Below, one piece after another: positions 1-7,613 of a stretch of 64,000 bases of DNA. The stretch is from CALNXN01 sp942490645 (lineage in GTDB: Bacteria > Pseudomonadota > Alphaproteobacteria > Rhodobacterales > Rhodobacteraceae). The position numbers and the translations under genes were made by a program. The notes beneath the pieces were generated by a model. That model ran no database searches and was not told where the DNA came from. It saw only the letters and a list, made by a program, of their open reading frames with translations. How positions within the stretch are numbered: position 1 is the first letter of the stretch; every line of letters starts with the position of its first letter. The stretch covers positions 248,001 through 312,000 of the forward strand of contig CALNXN010000005.1 in the NCBI GenBank assembly GCA_942490645.1, read 5' to 3'.

Positions 1-559
1 AATGAACCAACTGCCTTTGTCGTGCTTCGACGTCGGGCAAACCGTCCGTTCGATCAATGTAGTTTTGGGCGATCTGAATGAATTTCTGTGCACGGCTCCA
101 GTGACCGGACTGATCGGTCACATCCAACGCAGCGATATCCTGCGCGGTGACGCCCTCGCCCTGCATCTCATCCATCAAGGCGGCAAGGCTATCGGCCAAA
201 TCATAGAGCGATGACCGCGCCGCAAGATCTTTTTGTTGCTCCAGCAGCTTGGCGACCAACTCGATCAATTCCAGCCGTCGTCGCAACGCCGGGATTGCGG
301 GCGGCAACGTGATTTGCGGCTCCAGCTTGTCCAACTCCGTGATCAGGCGCATGTTGGGCAGCAACATCGCGCCCTGCTCGGCAAACAAGGCTTTCAATCG
401 GCGCTGCATCCGGCGGGTGTTCACGATCAACGTGACCCGCGCCAGATCTTCAGGCGGACGGCCCTTGAGCCGCTCAAGGAGGCCAGAAACAAGGGCCGCA
501 GGGAAATCAATTCCGGGGGCCAGACCGAACAGGCGCGGATGCTGGGACGGCTCAAACAT
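1..559 (-). CDS. addB: Double-strand break repair protein AddB, N-terminal part (runs off the window)
   Basis: The gene starts with ATG at 559 on the minus strand (MFEPSQHPRLFGL) and stays open for 186 codons to the window edge, so only the N-terminus is seen. AddB is the partner of the AddA helicase-nuclease and processes DNA double-strand ends for RecA recombination. The visible part has the PGIDFP / VNTRRMQRRL / LLPNMRLI pattern typical of alphaproteobacterial AddB N-termini, where the inactive helicase-like fold begins. It overlaps the end of the upstream nucleotidyltransferase gene by 8 bases, which suggests cotranscription with murU and amgK. The family call rests on recognition of this N-terminus and on the conserved tsaE-amgK-murU-addB order. 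The nuclease domain lies outside the window. Confidence 0.85.
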   Translation of the reverse strand, partial: MFEPSQHPRLFGLAPGIDFPAALVSGLLERLKGRPPEDLARVTLIVNTRRMQRRLKALFAEQGAMLLPNMRLITELDKLEPQITLPPAIPALRRRLELIELVAKLLEQQKDLAARSSLYDLADSLAALMDEMQGEGVTAQDIAALDVTDQSGHWSRAQKFIQIAQNYIDRTDGLPDVEARQRQLVH

Positions 560-1244
560 CGCGGGTTCCAATCATGGCTTCGGCGATGGCGACACCTTCC
601 GGGTGGCCGACGTCGCACCATTGGCCACCGTAACCAAGCCCATAAAGCGTTCCCTTTTGCTCCATCATGCTCCAGATCGCATTTAGCGAGAACACTTGGT
701 CAGAAACAGTCTCTAACAAGTCCGTTTTAATGATTTGTGCGCCACCATACACATATCCACGACCACGGGTCAGCTTGCCGTCTTCGTCCATGCTGAAGTC
801 GCCGTCAGCTTCATACGCCAGTGCAGCTTCAATAGGAACGCACATCAAAAGAGCATCCATCACATCCGGATTCCACGCGTTCTTCAGGGCAGCCAGCGGA
901 TTGGGTCCGCTCCAAATAGCATCACTGTTGAGCGAAAAAACCGGTGATTGCCCAAGCTTTTCCAGCGCATTTCGCAGCCCCCCACCGGTGTCCAGGATAT
1001 CAGGCGTTTCGATCACTGTTGTCACGCCAAGCGGGTTCAAATGCTGCTCCAGCAACTCCGCCTTGTAATGCAGGTTTGCAACGATCCGACGCGGCGAAAT
1101 GGCTTGGGTCAGGTCCAGTGCATGATCAATCAACGCGCGGCCCGCGACAGGGATCAACGGCTTGGGTCTGTCCTTCGTCAAATGCTTCATCCGCGTGCCA
1201 TATCCGGCCGCAAACAGCATCACGGCATCTGGAGTGTGTGGCAT
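552..1244 (-). CDS. murU: N-acetylmuramate-1-phosphate uridylyltransferase (MurU-type nucleotidyltransferase)
   Basis: This is a 230-residue sugar-phosphate nucleotidyltransferase. Near the N-terminus it shows the nucleotide-binding signature LFAAGYGTRM followed by KDRPKPL, then SPVFSLNSDAIW, which provides the metal-binding Asp. MurU makes UDP-MurNAc from MurNAc-1-phosphate in the peptidoglycan-recycling route that bypasses de novo, fosfomycin-sensitive synthesis. ATG 1244 (MPHTPDAVM) is chosen because the open frame upstream lies inside amgK and lacks family character. It overlaps the 3' end of amgK by 25 bases and addB by 8. The direct pairing with an AmgK-type kinase is what moves the call from generic nucleotidyltransferase to MurU; the sequence alone would only support the former. 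Confidence 0.8.
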   Translation of the reverse strand: MPHTPDAVMLFAAGYGTRMKHLTKDRPKPLIPVAGRALIDHALDLTQAISPRRIVANLHYKAELLEQHLNPLGVTTVIETPDILDTGGGLRNALEKLGQSPVFSLNSDAIWSGPNPLAALKNAWNPDVMDALLMCVPIEAALAYEADGDFSMDEDGKLTRGRGYVYGGAQIIKTDLLETVSDQVFSLNAIWSMMEQKGTLYGLGYGGQWCDVGHPEGVAIAEAMIGTRDV

Positions 1245-2242
1245 TGCGTTTTCAGTGTATTGAGGATTTCGGGTGTTGGTGCGGGCAGTTGATCTTTGAC
1301 CACGGCGGCAACCTGCGACAAAGCAGGATGATCCAGATTGGTTTGAATATGCCCCCAAACGCGTGGAATCAAATCTATGTAATGCGCTTTGCCATCACGC
1401 AAACACAGCCTCGCAAAGACGCCCAGAATGCGCAGATTGCGCTGAGCACCCAAAACCGCAAAGGCACTTGGAAATGTGCTGTCTGCGTGCGCCGAACCGG
1501 CCATGAAACGCTCAATCATGACACCAACCACGTCGGGGGATACGTCGCGCCGGGCGTCTTGCAGGATCGAGACCAGATCATACGCAGGATGACCCAGCAT
1601 CGCGTCCTGAAAATCCAACAATCCAACGCGTGCCAAGCCAGTGCGTTCCGGTAACCAAATCAGGTTCTCGGCATGATAATCGCGCTGGATCAGCACTTGG
1701 TCCGCGTCGTCCAAAGGGGCGAGTGCGGCGTGCATCGCCTGAGCGAATTCGGACTTGGCCACAGTGTCTACCGAGCCCTTGACGCCCTTTTGATACCAGT
1801 CGAACGCCAGTGCCGCCAACGGTGCAGAGACATCAGCCGAATAGTGGTCCAGCTGTGGGGTCGGGTGCCGGTGCAGCTCCAACAAGACGTCAGTTGCGGC
1901 CTCGTATATGGAGGTTTCAAGGCTTGGATCGCGTTCAAGGATGCGGGCGTAGATCGTATCGCCCAGATCCTCGATCAGCAAAAACCCCTTGTTAGGGTCT
2001 GCTTGGAGAATGCGCGGCGCACTGAGTCCTACGGATAGCAAGTGATCCGCGATGCGTTGAAAGGGACGAACGTCTTCGCCTTTCTCGGCTGGGGCATCCA
2101 TCAGGACCGCGCGCTCGCCATTTGCTTTTGTCAGCCTGTCATACCGACGGTTGGATGCGTCGCCCGCCAACAGGCGTATGTCCGCGTCGGCCCATCCGGA
2201 TTGGGCCAAAAACGTTGCTTTTTCGGTCGCGCGGACGTTCAT
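1220..2242 (-). CDS. amgK: N-acetylmuramate/N-acetylglucosamine 1-kinase AmgK (aminoglycoside-phosphotransferase fold)
   Basis: The protein has 340 residues and an APH-type kinase fold. It shows GDASNRRYDR (nucleotide-binding loop), LLIEDLGD (hinge), the catalytic loop QRDYHAENL with Asp and Asn, and LLDFQDA with the metal-binding Asp. AmgK phosphorylates the anomeric position of MurNAc, the step before MurU. ATG 2242 overlaps the TGA of tsaE as ATGA, which suggests translational coupling; an ATG at 2251 is an alternative. The following murU gene overlaps by 25 bases. Many genomes annotate this gene only as a phosphotransferase. The tsaE-amgK-murU order is the main reason for the specific call. 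Confidence 0.82.
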   Translation of the reverse strand: MNVRATEKATFLAQSGWADADIRLLAGDASNRRYDRLTKANGERAVLMDAPAEKGEDVRPFQRIADHLLSVGLSAPRILQADPNKGFLLIEDLGDTIYARILERDPSLETSIYEAATDVLLELHRHPTPQLDHYSADVSAPLAALAFDWYQKGVKGSVDTVAKSEFAQAMHAALAPLDDADQVLIQRDYHAENLIWLPERTGLARVGLLDFQDAMLGHPAYDLVSILQDARRDVSPDVVGVMIERFMAGSAHADSTFPSAFAVLGAQRNLRILGVFARLCLRDGKAHYIDLIPRVWGHIQTNLDHPALSQVAAVVKDQLPAPTPEILNTLKTQCHTLQMP

Positions 2243-2712
2243 GCGCACCATTCCTTCATGCGGTGGTCCCAGATCGGGTCCGACCAATGCACAGTCAACT
2301 CTCGGCTGTCATGATCCGGCCCTTGCGCCAAAGCAATCGTCAACGCGTTGGCGGGCCGAAGATCGCCCAACCTTTCGGGCCATTCCACCAACACAATCGC
2401 GGTTTCGAAGGCCTCTGCCAAACCCAGTTCTTCGATCTCGGAAGTCGACCCGATGCGATACAAATCTGTGTGCCAAACAGGGCCGATCTGTGTCTCATAA
2501 AGTTGCACGAGGGTGAATGTGGGCGAGGGAACGTCTTCTGGTGTGTGCAGAACGGATTGGATCAGACTGCGGGCGAAATGGGTCTTGCCTGAACCCAGAG
2601 TTCCATCCAGCAAGACGCAATCCCCCGGCCGCAGCAATTGTGCGAGCCGGGCCGCAACCTCAGCGGTTTCTTCAGGCGATTGGACATGTTTTGAGCAAGT
2701 CTTGGACGGCAT
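2239..2712 (-). CDS. tsaE: tRNA t6A biosynthesis ATPase TsaE
   Basis: This small 157-residue P-loop ATPase has the Walker A GTLGSGKTHFA near residues 37-47 and the family motif SPTFTLVQLY at about 63-72. A Walker-B-like region, LVEWPERLG, follows. TsaE works with TsaB, TsaC and TsaD to make threonylcarbamoyladenosine at position 37 of tRNAs reading ANN codons. TsaD is encoded at 13.7-14.8 kb in this window but in a different operon. The gene is followed by amgK with a 4-base overlap, and its upstream neighbour on the same strand is the DivL-like gene, 39 bases away. Confidence 0.93.
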   Translation of the reverse strand: MPSKTCSKHVQSPEETAEVAARLAQLLRPGDCVLLDGTLGSGKTHFARSLIQSVLHTPEDVPSPTFTLVQLYETQIGPVWHTDLYRIGSTSEIEELGLAEAFETAIVLVEWPERLGDLRPANALTIALAQGPDHDSRELTVHWSDPIWDHRMKEWCA

Positions 2713-2751
2713 GGTGCCACGTTACCCGTGGCGGCATCCACTGCAAGCGGA

Positions 2752-4269
2752 TTACGATGAACGCGGCAGTCTTTGCTTGCGCGGAGCGGATTGCTTGGCG
2801 TTCTCCACCTGCGAAAACCGGATAACTGTGGCGCCGGAGGCAACCGGCGAGACCCTGCATTCAAGGCGTTGGCCGGTTTTCATCACCGCTGGCATGTCCC
2901 AGATTTCACGGTGACTGTAATCCATAACTGAATCCGTCAAGGCCGCCCAGCGCGCACCGGGCGCGCACAGGCGTTTCCATTCGCGCACGGAATCCGTGAT
3001 CGTGACGTCGGCAAATGAACTGTCGGGGTCAAGACCCCACAACGAACGATACGCCAGATTGCAGAACGTCAGCACGCCCGTGGATGAAAAGACGACAAGC
3101 GCTTCGTCGAATGTGTCCATTAGCGACTGGCCCAGCTCAAGTTCGGCCCGGAAATTGCGGGTCAGCGAAACCTCGGCGCTGATATCTTCGATCAGAAAAG
3201 CGATCGCACCATCTGGGTGCGGCCGCCCGTGCACGCGGTAGGTTTGCCCCGTCTCCAATGTCCAGGTTTCCTGATACCGCCCGTCGGTTGCGGCTGCGAT
3301 CACTTCGGCGATCTCCTGACGCCAGGACCGATAGTTCTTGGGTTCTGGCATCCGGCGATTTTCGCGCAGCCTGTCGAAAAATGACATCAAAGTCGGGCGC
3401 GCGCTCAGAAAATCCGCAGGCAAACTGGTCAGATCAATCAGGGCCGGGTTGAACAGGGCCAACTGTCCGTTTCTGTCAAAAATAGCCAAGCCAATGGACA
3501 ACTGGGCAAAGGTCTTGGCGAGTGTCTGTACGAAATTGCGCTGAGCGGCTTCGGAATTGACCACCGCGTTGACGTCAATGGCATGAAAAACCGTCACGTC
3601 CCCGGAATTGACCGCACTGACATCATACCAATTCTTTTTCCCGTCTTCGTCATCCTGCGTAGACACGCGTTTGCGCAGAAAGGGTTCGTCAGTGTTGTCC
3701 AGCGTTGGAAAGACAAGCCGGTCGACTTGCGGCGGCGCGTTGTGAAGTTTGATGTAAAGCGCCTCATAGGCTCTATTATGCCATGCGACCTTTCCATCCG
3801 CGTTGCGTTGCCAAACCGGATGCGGTGTTGTGTCGCTGGCGCGGCGCAAGTTTTCAAGCTCACGCATATCCACACTCGCCTGATCGTCTGCGAACCCCTC
3901 TTGGACATGCACTTCGGTATAGCCACCGTTTTGTGACACGCGCAGCGTCGCCTGATCCTCGGGCTCCACGGCTTCATAGGTCACCGGTCCGGGCACGCTG
4001 TCAGGGCTGTCGGGAAAATCCGGAAATCTGTCCAACATCCGTTGACGCAACGCATTCCAGCTGTCCTGTCCCGGAACCAGTCTGTGAAGCCGCAACGCTC
4101 TGTCGGACGCGTGGTGCAGCATGTCGTGATCAAACAGGAACGACACCGCGCTGGTTTGAGGAGCTTGCGCCGTCGTGGCACCATTACGCGGCAGTGAAAG
4201 CCATGCCAGAATTACGGCGACACTGCCGAGTGATGCTCCAACAATCAAAACAAATTCCCAAATGGGCAT
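2752..4269 (-). CDS. PAS-domain membrane protein, DivL-like, without a histidine-kinase domain
   Basis: The 505-residue protein starts with one membrane segment (about residues 5-27). It then has at least three PAS-like regions at about 145-240 (HPVWQRNADGKVAWHN), 250-370 (GLAIFDRNGQLALFNPALI) and 385-480 (LVVFSSTGVLTFCNLAYRSLWG). It ends in a basic tail. No H-box, N-box or G-box is present, so it cannot be a conventional kinase. From memory, Rhodobacteraceae encode such a kinase-less DivL, which in Rhodobacter capsulatus acts on the CckA-ChpT-CtrA phosphorelay and gene transfer agent expression; I infer the same role here. A CtrA-type box lies 51-66 bases upstream of the start, which fits. 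It lies between regB and tsaE on the same strand. It could instead be an uncharacterised PAS sensor. Confidence 0.65.
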   Translation of the reverse strand: MPIWEFVLIVGASLGSVAVILAWLSLPRNGATTAQAPQTSAVSFLFDHDMLHHASDRALRLHRLVPGQDSWNALRQRMLDRFPDFPDSPDSVPGPVTYEAVEPEDQATLRVSQNGGYTEVHVQEGFADDQASVDMRELENLRRASDTTPHPVWQRNADGKVAWHNRAYEALYIKLHNAPPQVDRLVFPTLDNTDEPFLRKRVSTQDDEDGKKNWYDVSAVNSGDVTVFHAIDVNAVVNSEAAQRNFVQTLAKTFAQLSIGLAIFDRNGQLALFNPALIDLTSLPADFLSARPTLMSFFDRLRENRRMPEPKNYRSWRQEIAEVIAAATDGRYQETWTLETGQTYRVHGRPHPDGAIAFLIEDISAEVSLTRNFRAELELGQSLMDTFDEALVVFSSTGVLTFCNLAYRSLWGLDPDSSFADVTITDSVREWKRLCAPGARWAALTDSVMDYSHREIWDMPAVMKTGQRLECRVSPVASGATVIRFSQVENAKQSAPRKQRLPRSS

Positions 4270-4319
4270 AGCACGCCTAACCTACACGGATTTCCAGTAT
4301 CCATTTTCCGCCCATATGG

Positions 4320-4335
4320 TTAACGGAGTCTTAAC
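4320..4335. promoter_or_regulatory. CtrA-type box (TTAA-N7-TTAAC) containing a GANTC site, upstream of the DivL-like gene
   Basis: The sequence TTAACGGAGTCTTAAC matches the full CtrA consensus of two TTAA half-sites seven bases apart, with a C after the second. It extends to a perfect 6-base inverted repeat (GGTTAA/TTAACC). The spacer holds GAGTC, a CcrM methylation sequence, at 4326-4330. The site lies in the 99-base gap between regB and the DivL-like gene, 51 bases before its start codon. Binding is inferred from the motif only. Confidence 0.55.
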
Positions 4336-4368
4336 CGTTACCGCCCAAACCATTGCCGCACACAGATT

Positions 4369-5757
4369 TCATGTGGCAATTGGCCGGTTTTCTCCCATCG
4401 CAAATGGCGTTTTGGAATGTGTTGGGTCAATCGCCTTGCGCTTCCACGACACCTCCACGATCGCGCCGACGTAGGTGGTGTTTTGATCCGTAGGCTCATA
4501 AGGATCGCCGCCGTTGGCAAAGCTCAACTCGGCGCCCGATCTTTCAAGCAATGTCTTGGCGATGAACAGGCCAAGTCCCATCCCCTCGTACTCGGGGCGA
4601 CGTTTTTTATCGTCGGGACTGCGGCGTCGGCGCATGAACGGATCGCCGATGCGCCCTAGCAACTGGGGCGGAAACCCGCGACCATCATCCAGAATGCGGA
4701 GCGAAATGGTGTCCTCGGTCCAATCAGCTTCGACCCGAACTTGTGATCTGGAAAAATCGACCGCGTTCTGGATCAGATTACGCAGCCCGTGAATGATTTC
4801 CGGTTTTCGCAGTATCATTGGCTGCGTCTGCTCATCTCTGAGGTACAGAAAATCAACCACTTTGCCACGGGCCAGATGTGGCTCCGCCGCCTCTTCGACC
4901 ACTGCCATCAAGGGGGCCTGACGCATGTGCAGATCGTCTTTTCCCGCGCGCCCCATATCGCGCAGAATATCACGGCATCGGTCCGCCTGTTCGCGGATCA
5001 GGGCCGCGTCTTCGCGCAGGTCAGGGCGATCTGAAAGCTCTTCGAACAACTCACCACTGGCCAGTTTGATCGTGGCAAGCGGTGTGCCCAACTCATGCGC
5101 TGCGGCCGCCACCACACCCCCCAAGTCCGTCAGCTTCTGTTCGCGGGACAGCGCCATTTGCGTCGCGGCAAGCGCATCTGACATCGAGTGTATTTCCGAT
5201 GTTACGCGCACAGAATAGGCACTAATAAAGACAATTGCGATGATCAGCGCGATCCAGTTGCCGAATACAAACAGGTCCGCAACCTCAAGAATAAACCCCA
5301 TATCCGTACGCAGCGGGAAGTGAAATTGCGACAGCAGTGTTACCAGAACGATCGCCGTTCCACCCAACAGCATCGTCGAGCGCAAAGACAAAACAGCCGC
5401 AGAAATCGTGACCGGGCCCAGCACCAAAAGAGCGAATGGATTGTGCAGTCCTCCCGTCAGAAACAGCAGGAAACTCAGCTGCAAAAGGTCGAACATGACC
5501 ATCAACATGTTTTCGACTTCGGACAGACGTTTATTCTCGGGAAAGACGAAGATGGCAACGAGATTTGCGATGACCGATGCCCCGATGGCCAGATAGCACA
5601 GGCCCAATTCAAGGTTCAGCCCATAGACCAGTTGTGCCACGGTAATCGCCGTCAACTGGCCTACGATCGCAAACCAGCGCAGCAGGATCATGGTGCGCAG
5701 GCGAATCCAATTGGCACGCGGATGACCGCTCAGTGGTCGCAGATCGGTTTCGGCCAT
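4369..5757 (-). CDS. regB: Redox-sensing histidine kinase RegB (PrrB)
   Basis: RegB is a membrane histidine kinase that senses quinone pool and redox state and phosphorylates RegA to control respiration, photosynthesis, CO2 and nitrogen fixation genes. The 462-residue form used here begins at ATG 5757; a GTG at 5766 is possible. Residues 20-185 hold about six membrane segments and the conserved quinone-related GGLHNPF (102-108). The H-box AHELGTPLATI places the phosphorylated His at 221. The redox-active Cys of the family is present in ADRCRDILRDM (Cys261). N-, G1- and G2-type motifs follow (NLIQNAVDF, DDGRGFP, GMGLGLFIAKTLL). It is divergent from senC, as in other Rhodobacteraceae. Confidence 0.96.
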   Translation of the reverse strand: MAETDLRPLSGHPRANWIRLRTMILLRWFAIVGQLTAITVAQLVYGLNLELGLCYLAIGASVIANLVAIFVFPENKRLSEVENMLMVMFDLLQLSFLLFLTGGLHNPFALLVLGPVTISAAVLSLRSTMLLGGTAIVLVTLLSQFHFPLRTDMGFILEVADLFVFGNWIALIIAIVFISAYSVRVTSEIHSMSDALAATQMALSREQKLTDLGGVVAAAAHELGTPLATIKLASGELFEELSDRPDLREDAALIREQADRCRDILRDMGRAGKDDLHMRQAPLMAVVEEAAEPHLARGKVVDFLYLRDEQTQPMILRKPEIIHGLRNLIQNAVDFSRSQVRVEADWTEDTISLRILDDGRGFPPQLLGRIGDPFMRRRRSPDDKKRRPEYEGMGLGLFIAKTLLERSGAELSFANGGDPYEPTDQNTTYVGAIVEVSWKRKAIDPTHSKTPFAMGENRPIAT

Positions 5758-5854
5758 CACATTCACCAGGTGTTGAGTTGCATCAATGTCGCAGGACGTT
5801 AGGTGTGAGACCTGTTAGGTTCAAGCCAGTCACAAAAGGAAAGAGCCAAAGCAA

Positions 5855-6472
5855 ATGCGTATCCTTGCCCCCCTTCTCGCTGTCGCCGTTGCACTCGCAA
5901 TTGCTGGCACATGGTATATCACACGTGCGCCGCAAAGTGATGATGCCTTTGCGCAGTGTCGTATTGGTCAGGTTGCCGGTGGCGCAGGCTCCATCGGGGG
6001 GCCGTTCGAGTTGGTGAATGCCAAAGGCGAAACAGTGACGGATGCGGATGTCATCACCGAGCCGACGATCATCTATTTCGGGTACACGTTTTGCCCGGAT
6101 GTGTGCCCGCTCGATACCGCGCGAAACGCCGAAGCTGTGGATCTTTTGACGGAACGCGGTATCTCTGTGACGCCGGTTTTCATTTCCATTGATCCCAAAC
6201 GTGACACACCTGAAGTTGTCGGTGATTTTGCATATAACCTCCATGAGAAGATGATCGGTTTGACAGGCTCTCCGGAACAGGTGCGCAAAGCCAGCCAAGC
6301 GTATCGCACCTTTTATCAGGCCCAAGACGGCGATGAGGATTACTACCTCGTGGATCATTCGACCTTCAGCTATCTGGTGCTGCCTGAACATGGGTTTGTC
6401 GAGTTTTTCCGCCGCGAAGTGACGCCTGAACAGATGGCGGACACCGTGTCTTGTTTCGTCAAGAACATGTAG
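5855..6472 (+). CDS. senC: SCO1/SenC (PrrC) copper chaperone
   Basis: This 205-residue protein has one N-terminal membrane anchor (about residues 3-20) and a periplasmic thioredoxin-like domain. The copper ligands are CPDVCP (Cys80, Cys84) and the His of VDHSTFSYL near residue 167. SenC/PrrC delivers Cu to the CuA or CuB centre of cytochrome oxidases and modulates RegB signalling. The ATG at 5855 follows AAAGGAAAG. It lies between regB (divergent) and regA (94 bases downstream, same strand), the standard reg cluster order. Two further Cys (35 and near 200) are visible, without clear role. Confidence 0.95.
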   Translation: MRILAPLLAVAVALAIAGTWYITRAPQSDDAFAQCRIGQVAGGAGSIGGPFELVNAKGETVTDADVITEPTIIYFGYTFCPDVCPLDTARNAEAVDLLTERGISVTPVFISIDPKRDTPEVVGDFAYNLHEKMIGLTGSPEQVRKASQAYRTFYQAQDGDEDYYLVDHSTFSYLVLPEHGFVEFFRREVTPEQMADTVSCFVKNM

Positions 6473-6500
6473 AACCAAGGCCAGTGACCGTCAGCATTGT

Positions 6501-6547
6501 TTGACCTTGTGCAATGTCCGCTACATAACTTTGTGAACCAACAAAGT
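6501..6547 (+). promoter_or_regulatory. Candidate regA promoter and leader hairpin
   Basis: Between senC and regA there is TTGACC (6501-6506), 17 bases, then CATAAC (6524-6529), a plausible sigma-70 type promoter. It overlaps a perfect 7-base inverted repeat, ACTTTGT-GAACCA-ACAAAGT, at 6528-6547. The repeat ends three bases before the purine-rich ribosome binding region AAGGGTGGAAA of regA. A promoter here would let regA be transcribed apart from senC. The repeat could be an operator or an RNA hairpin. Confidence 0.35.
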
Positions 6548-6566
6548 GACAAGGGTGGAAAATCGA

Positions 6567-7121
6567 ATGGCTGACGCAAAAGAGCTGAACTTGGGGGCTG
6601 ACGCCACACTGCTGTTGGTTGATGATGATGAACCATTTCTGAGGCGGTTGGCCAAGGCGATGGAAAAGCGCGGGTTCAGTGTTGAAACCGCCGGATCTGT
6701 GGCGGCTGGCCGGGCGATTGCAACGGCCCGCCCACCGGCTTACGCCGTGGTGGATCTGCGCCTTGAGGACGGCAATGGTTTGGACGTGGTCGAAGTTCTG
6801 CGTGAAAAACGCCCTGACGCGCGCGTCGTTGTTTTGACCGGCTATGGTGCCATTGCGACAGCAGTGGCCGCAGTCAAGATCGGCGCAACGGACTACCTGT
6901 CAAAACCCGCAGATGCGACCGACATTATCAATGCGCTTTTGGCGACGGGCGATGATCTGCCGCCCCCGCCGGAAAACCCGATGAGTGCCGACCGCGTCCG
7001 GTGGGAGCATATCCAGCGGGTCTATGAGTTGTGTGACCGAAACGTCAGCGAAACAGCGCGTCGCCTGAACATGCACCGGCGGACGTTGCAGCGTATTCTG
7101 GCAAAACGGTCGCCGCGCTAG
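6567..7121 (+). CDS. regA: Redox response regulator RegA (PrrA)
   Basis: The ATG at 6567 gives 184 residues, the normal RegA length, with a purine-rich ribosome binding site just before it; an in-frame GTG at 6546 is less likely. The receiver domain has the acidic pocket VDDDEP (19-24), the phosphorylated Asp63 in VVDLRLEDG and the Lys in YLSKPAD. A proline-rich linker (LPPPPENP) leads to the Fis-type helix-turn-helix SETARRLNMHRRTLQRIL. RegA is the DNA-binding partner of RegB. The gene is convergent with a GNAT gene whose stop codon begins only 6 bases later. Confidence 0.97.
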   Translation: MADAKELNLGADATLLLVDDDEPFLRRLAKAMEKRGFSVETAGSVAAGRAIATARPPAYAVVDLRLEDGNGLDVVEVLREKRPDARVVVLTGYGAIATAVAAVKIGATDYLSKPADATDIINALLATGDDLPPPPENPMSADRVRWEHIQRVYELCDRNVSETARRLNMHRRTLQRILAKRSPR

Positions 7122-7127
7122 GGCAAA

Positions 7128-7613
7128 TCAGACGTCAAACCGTTTGCTGATCCGGTCCACGATCTGACCGCTCTCAAGACGCACGTCTTCTTCAAATCGG
7201 TAATCGCGAAACCCGCGGCTTTGGTAATAGGTCAAGCCACCCTCGTTATCGGCTCGGATGGTCGCGTTGATCCAAACGTACCCAAGGGCTTTAGCCGCTT
7301 TCGCCGTCGCATCAAAAAGCATCGATCCGATGCCAAGGCCGGTCTGACCGATCTGCACAAACGTTGCAATATCAGCGGCTATCGGCGGGAGCTTGCTGTT
7401 GGGCTCGATCCATTGAAAGCCGCAGACCTGTTCTGTGTCATCCAGCGCCACATGCCACGCCGATTGCGCGGGCGCGTGGCCCATCCATTCTGCGATGTCT
7501 TGCCCCGTCACCGGGCGCGTCATTGCTGTCGTGCCACCCTGCGCGATGATCGCGTTGAGGAGTTTGGCCATCGACGGCGTATCCAGCGCCATGGCTGGGC
7601 GTACGCGGATCAC
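7128..7613 (-). CDS. GNAT-family N-acetyltransferase
   Basis: The protein has 161 residues with a GNAT fold. A central acyl-CoA-binding region, VQIGQTGLGIGSMLFDATAK, is followed by the C-terminal YYQSRGFRDY typical of the family. Some relatives are annotated as L-amino-acid or phosphinothricin acetyltransferases, but the substrate cannot be read from sequence. The start ATG overlaps the stop codon of the upstream HD-domain gene as ATGA, so the two are probably cotranslated. It is convergent with regA. Confidence 0.85.
   Translation of the reverse strand: MIRVRPAMALDTPSMAKLLNAIIAQGGTTAMTRPVTGQDIAEWMGHAPAQSAWHVALDDTEQVCGFQWIEPNSKLPPIAADIATFVQIGQTGLGIGSMLFDATAKAAKALGYVWINATIRADNEGGLTYYQSRGFRDYRFEEDVRLESGQIVDRISKRFDV

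Noticed and set aside
233..730. Plus-strand open frames over 1-5.7 kb
   Set aside because: They are shadows of addB, murU, amgK, tsaE, the DivL-like gene and regB on the minus strand, and none shows a recognisable domain.
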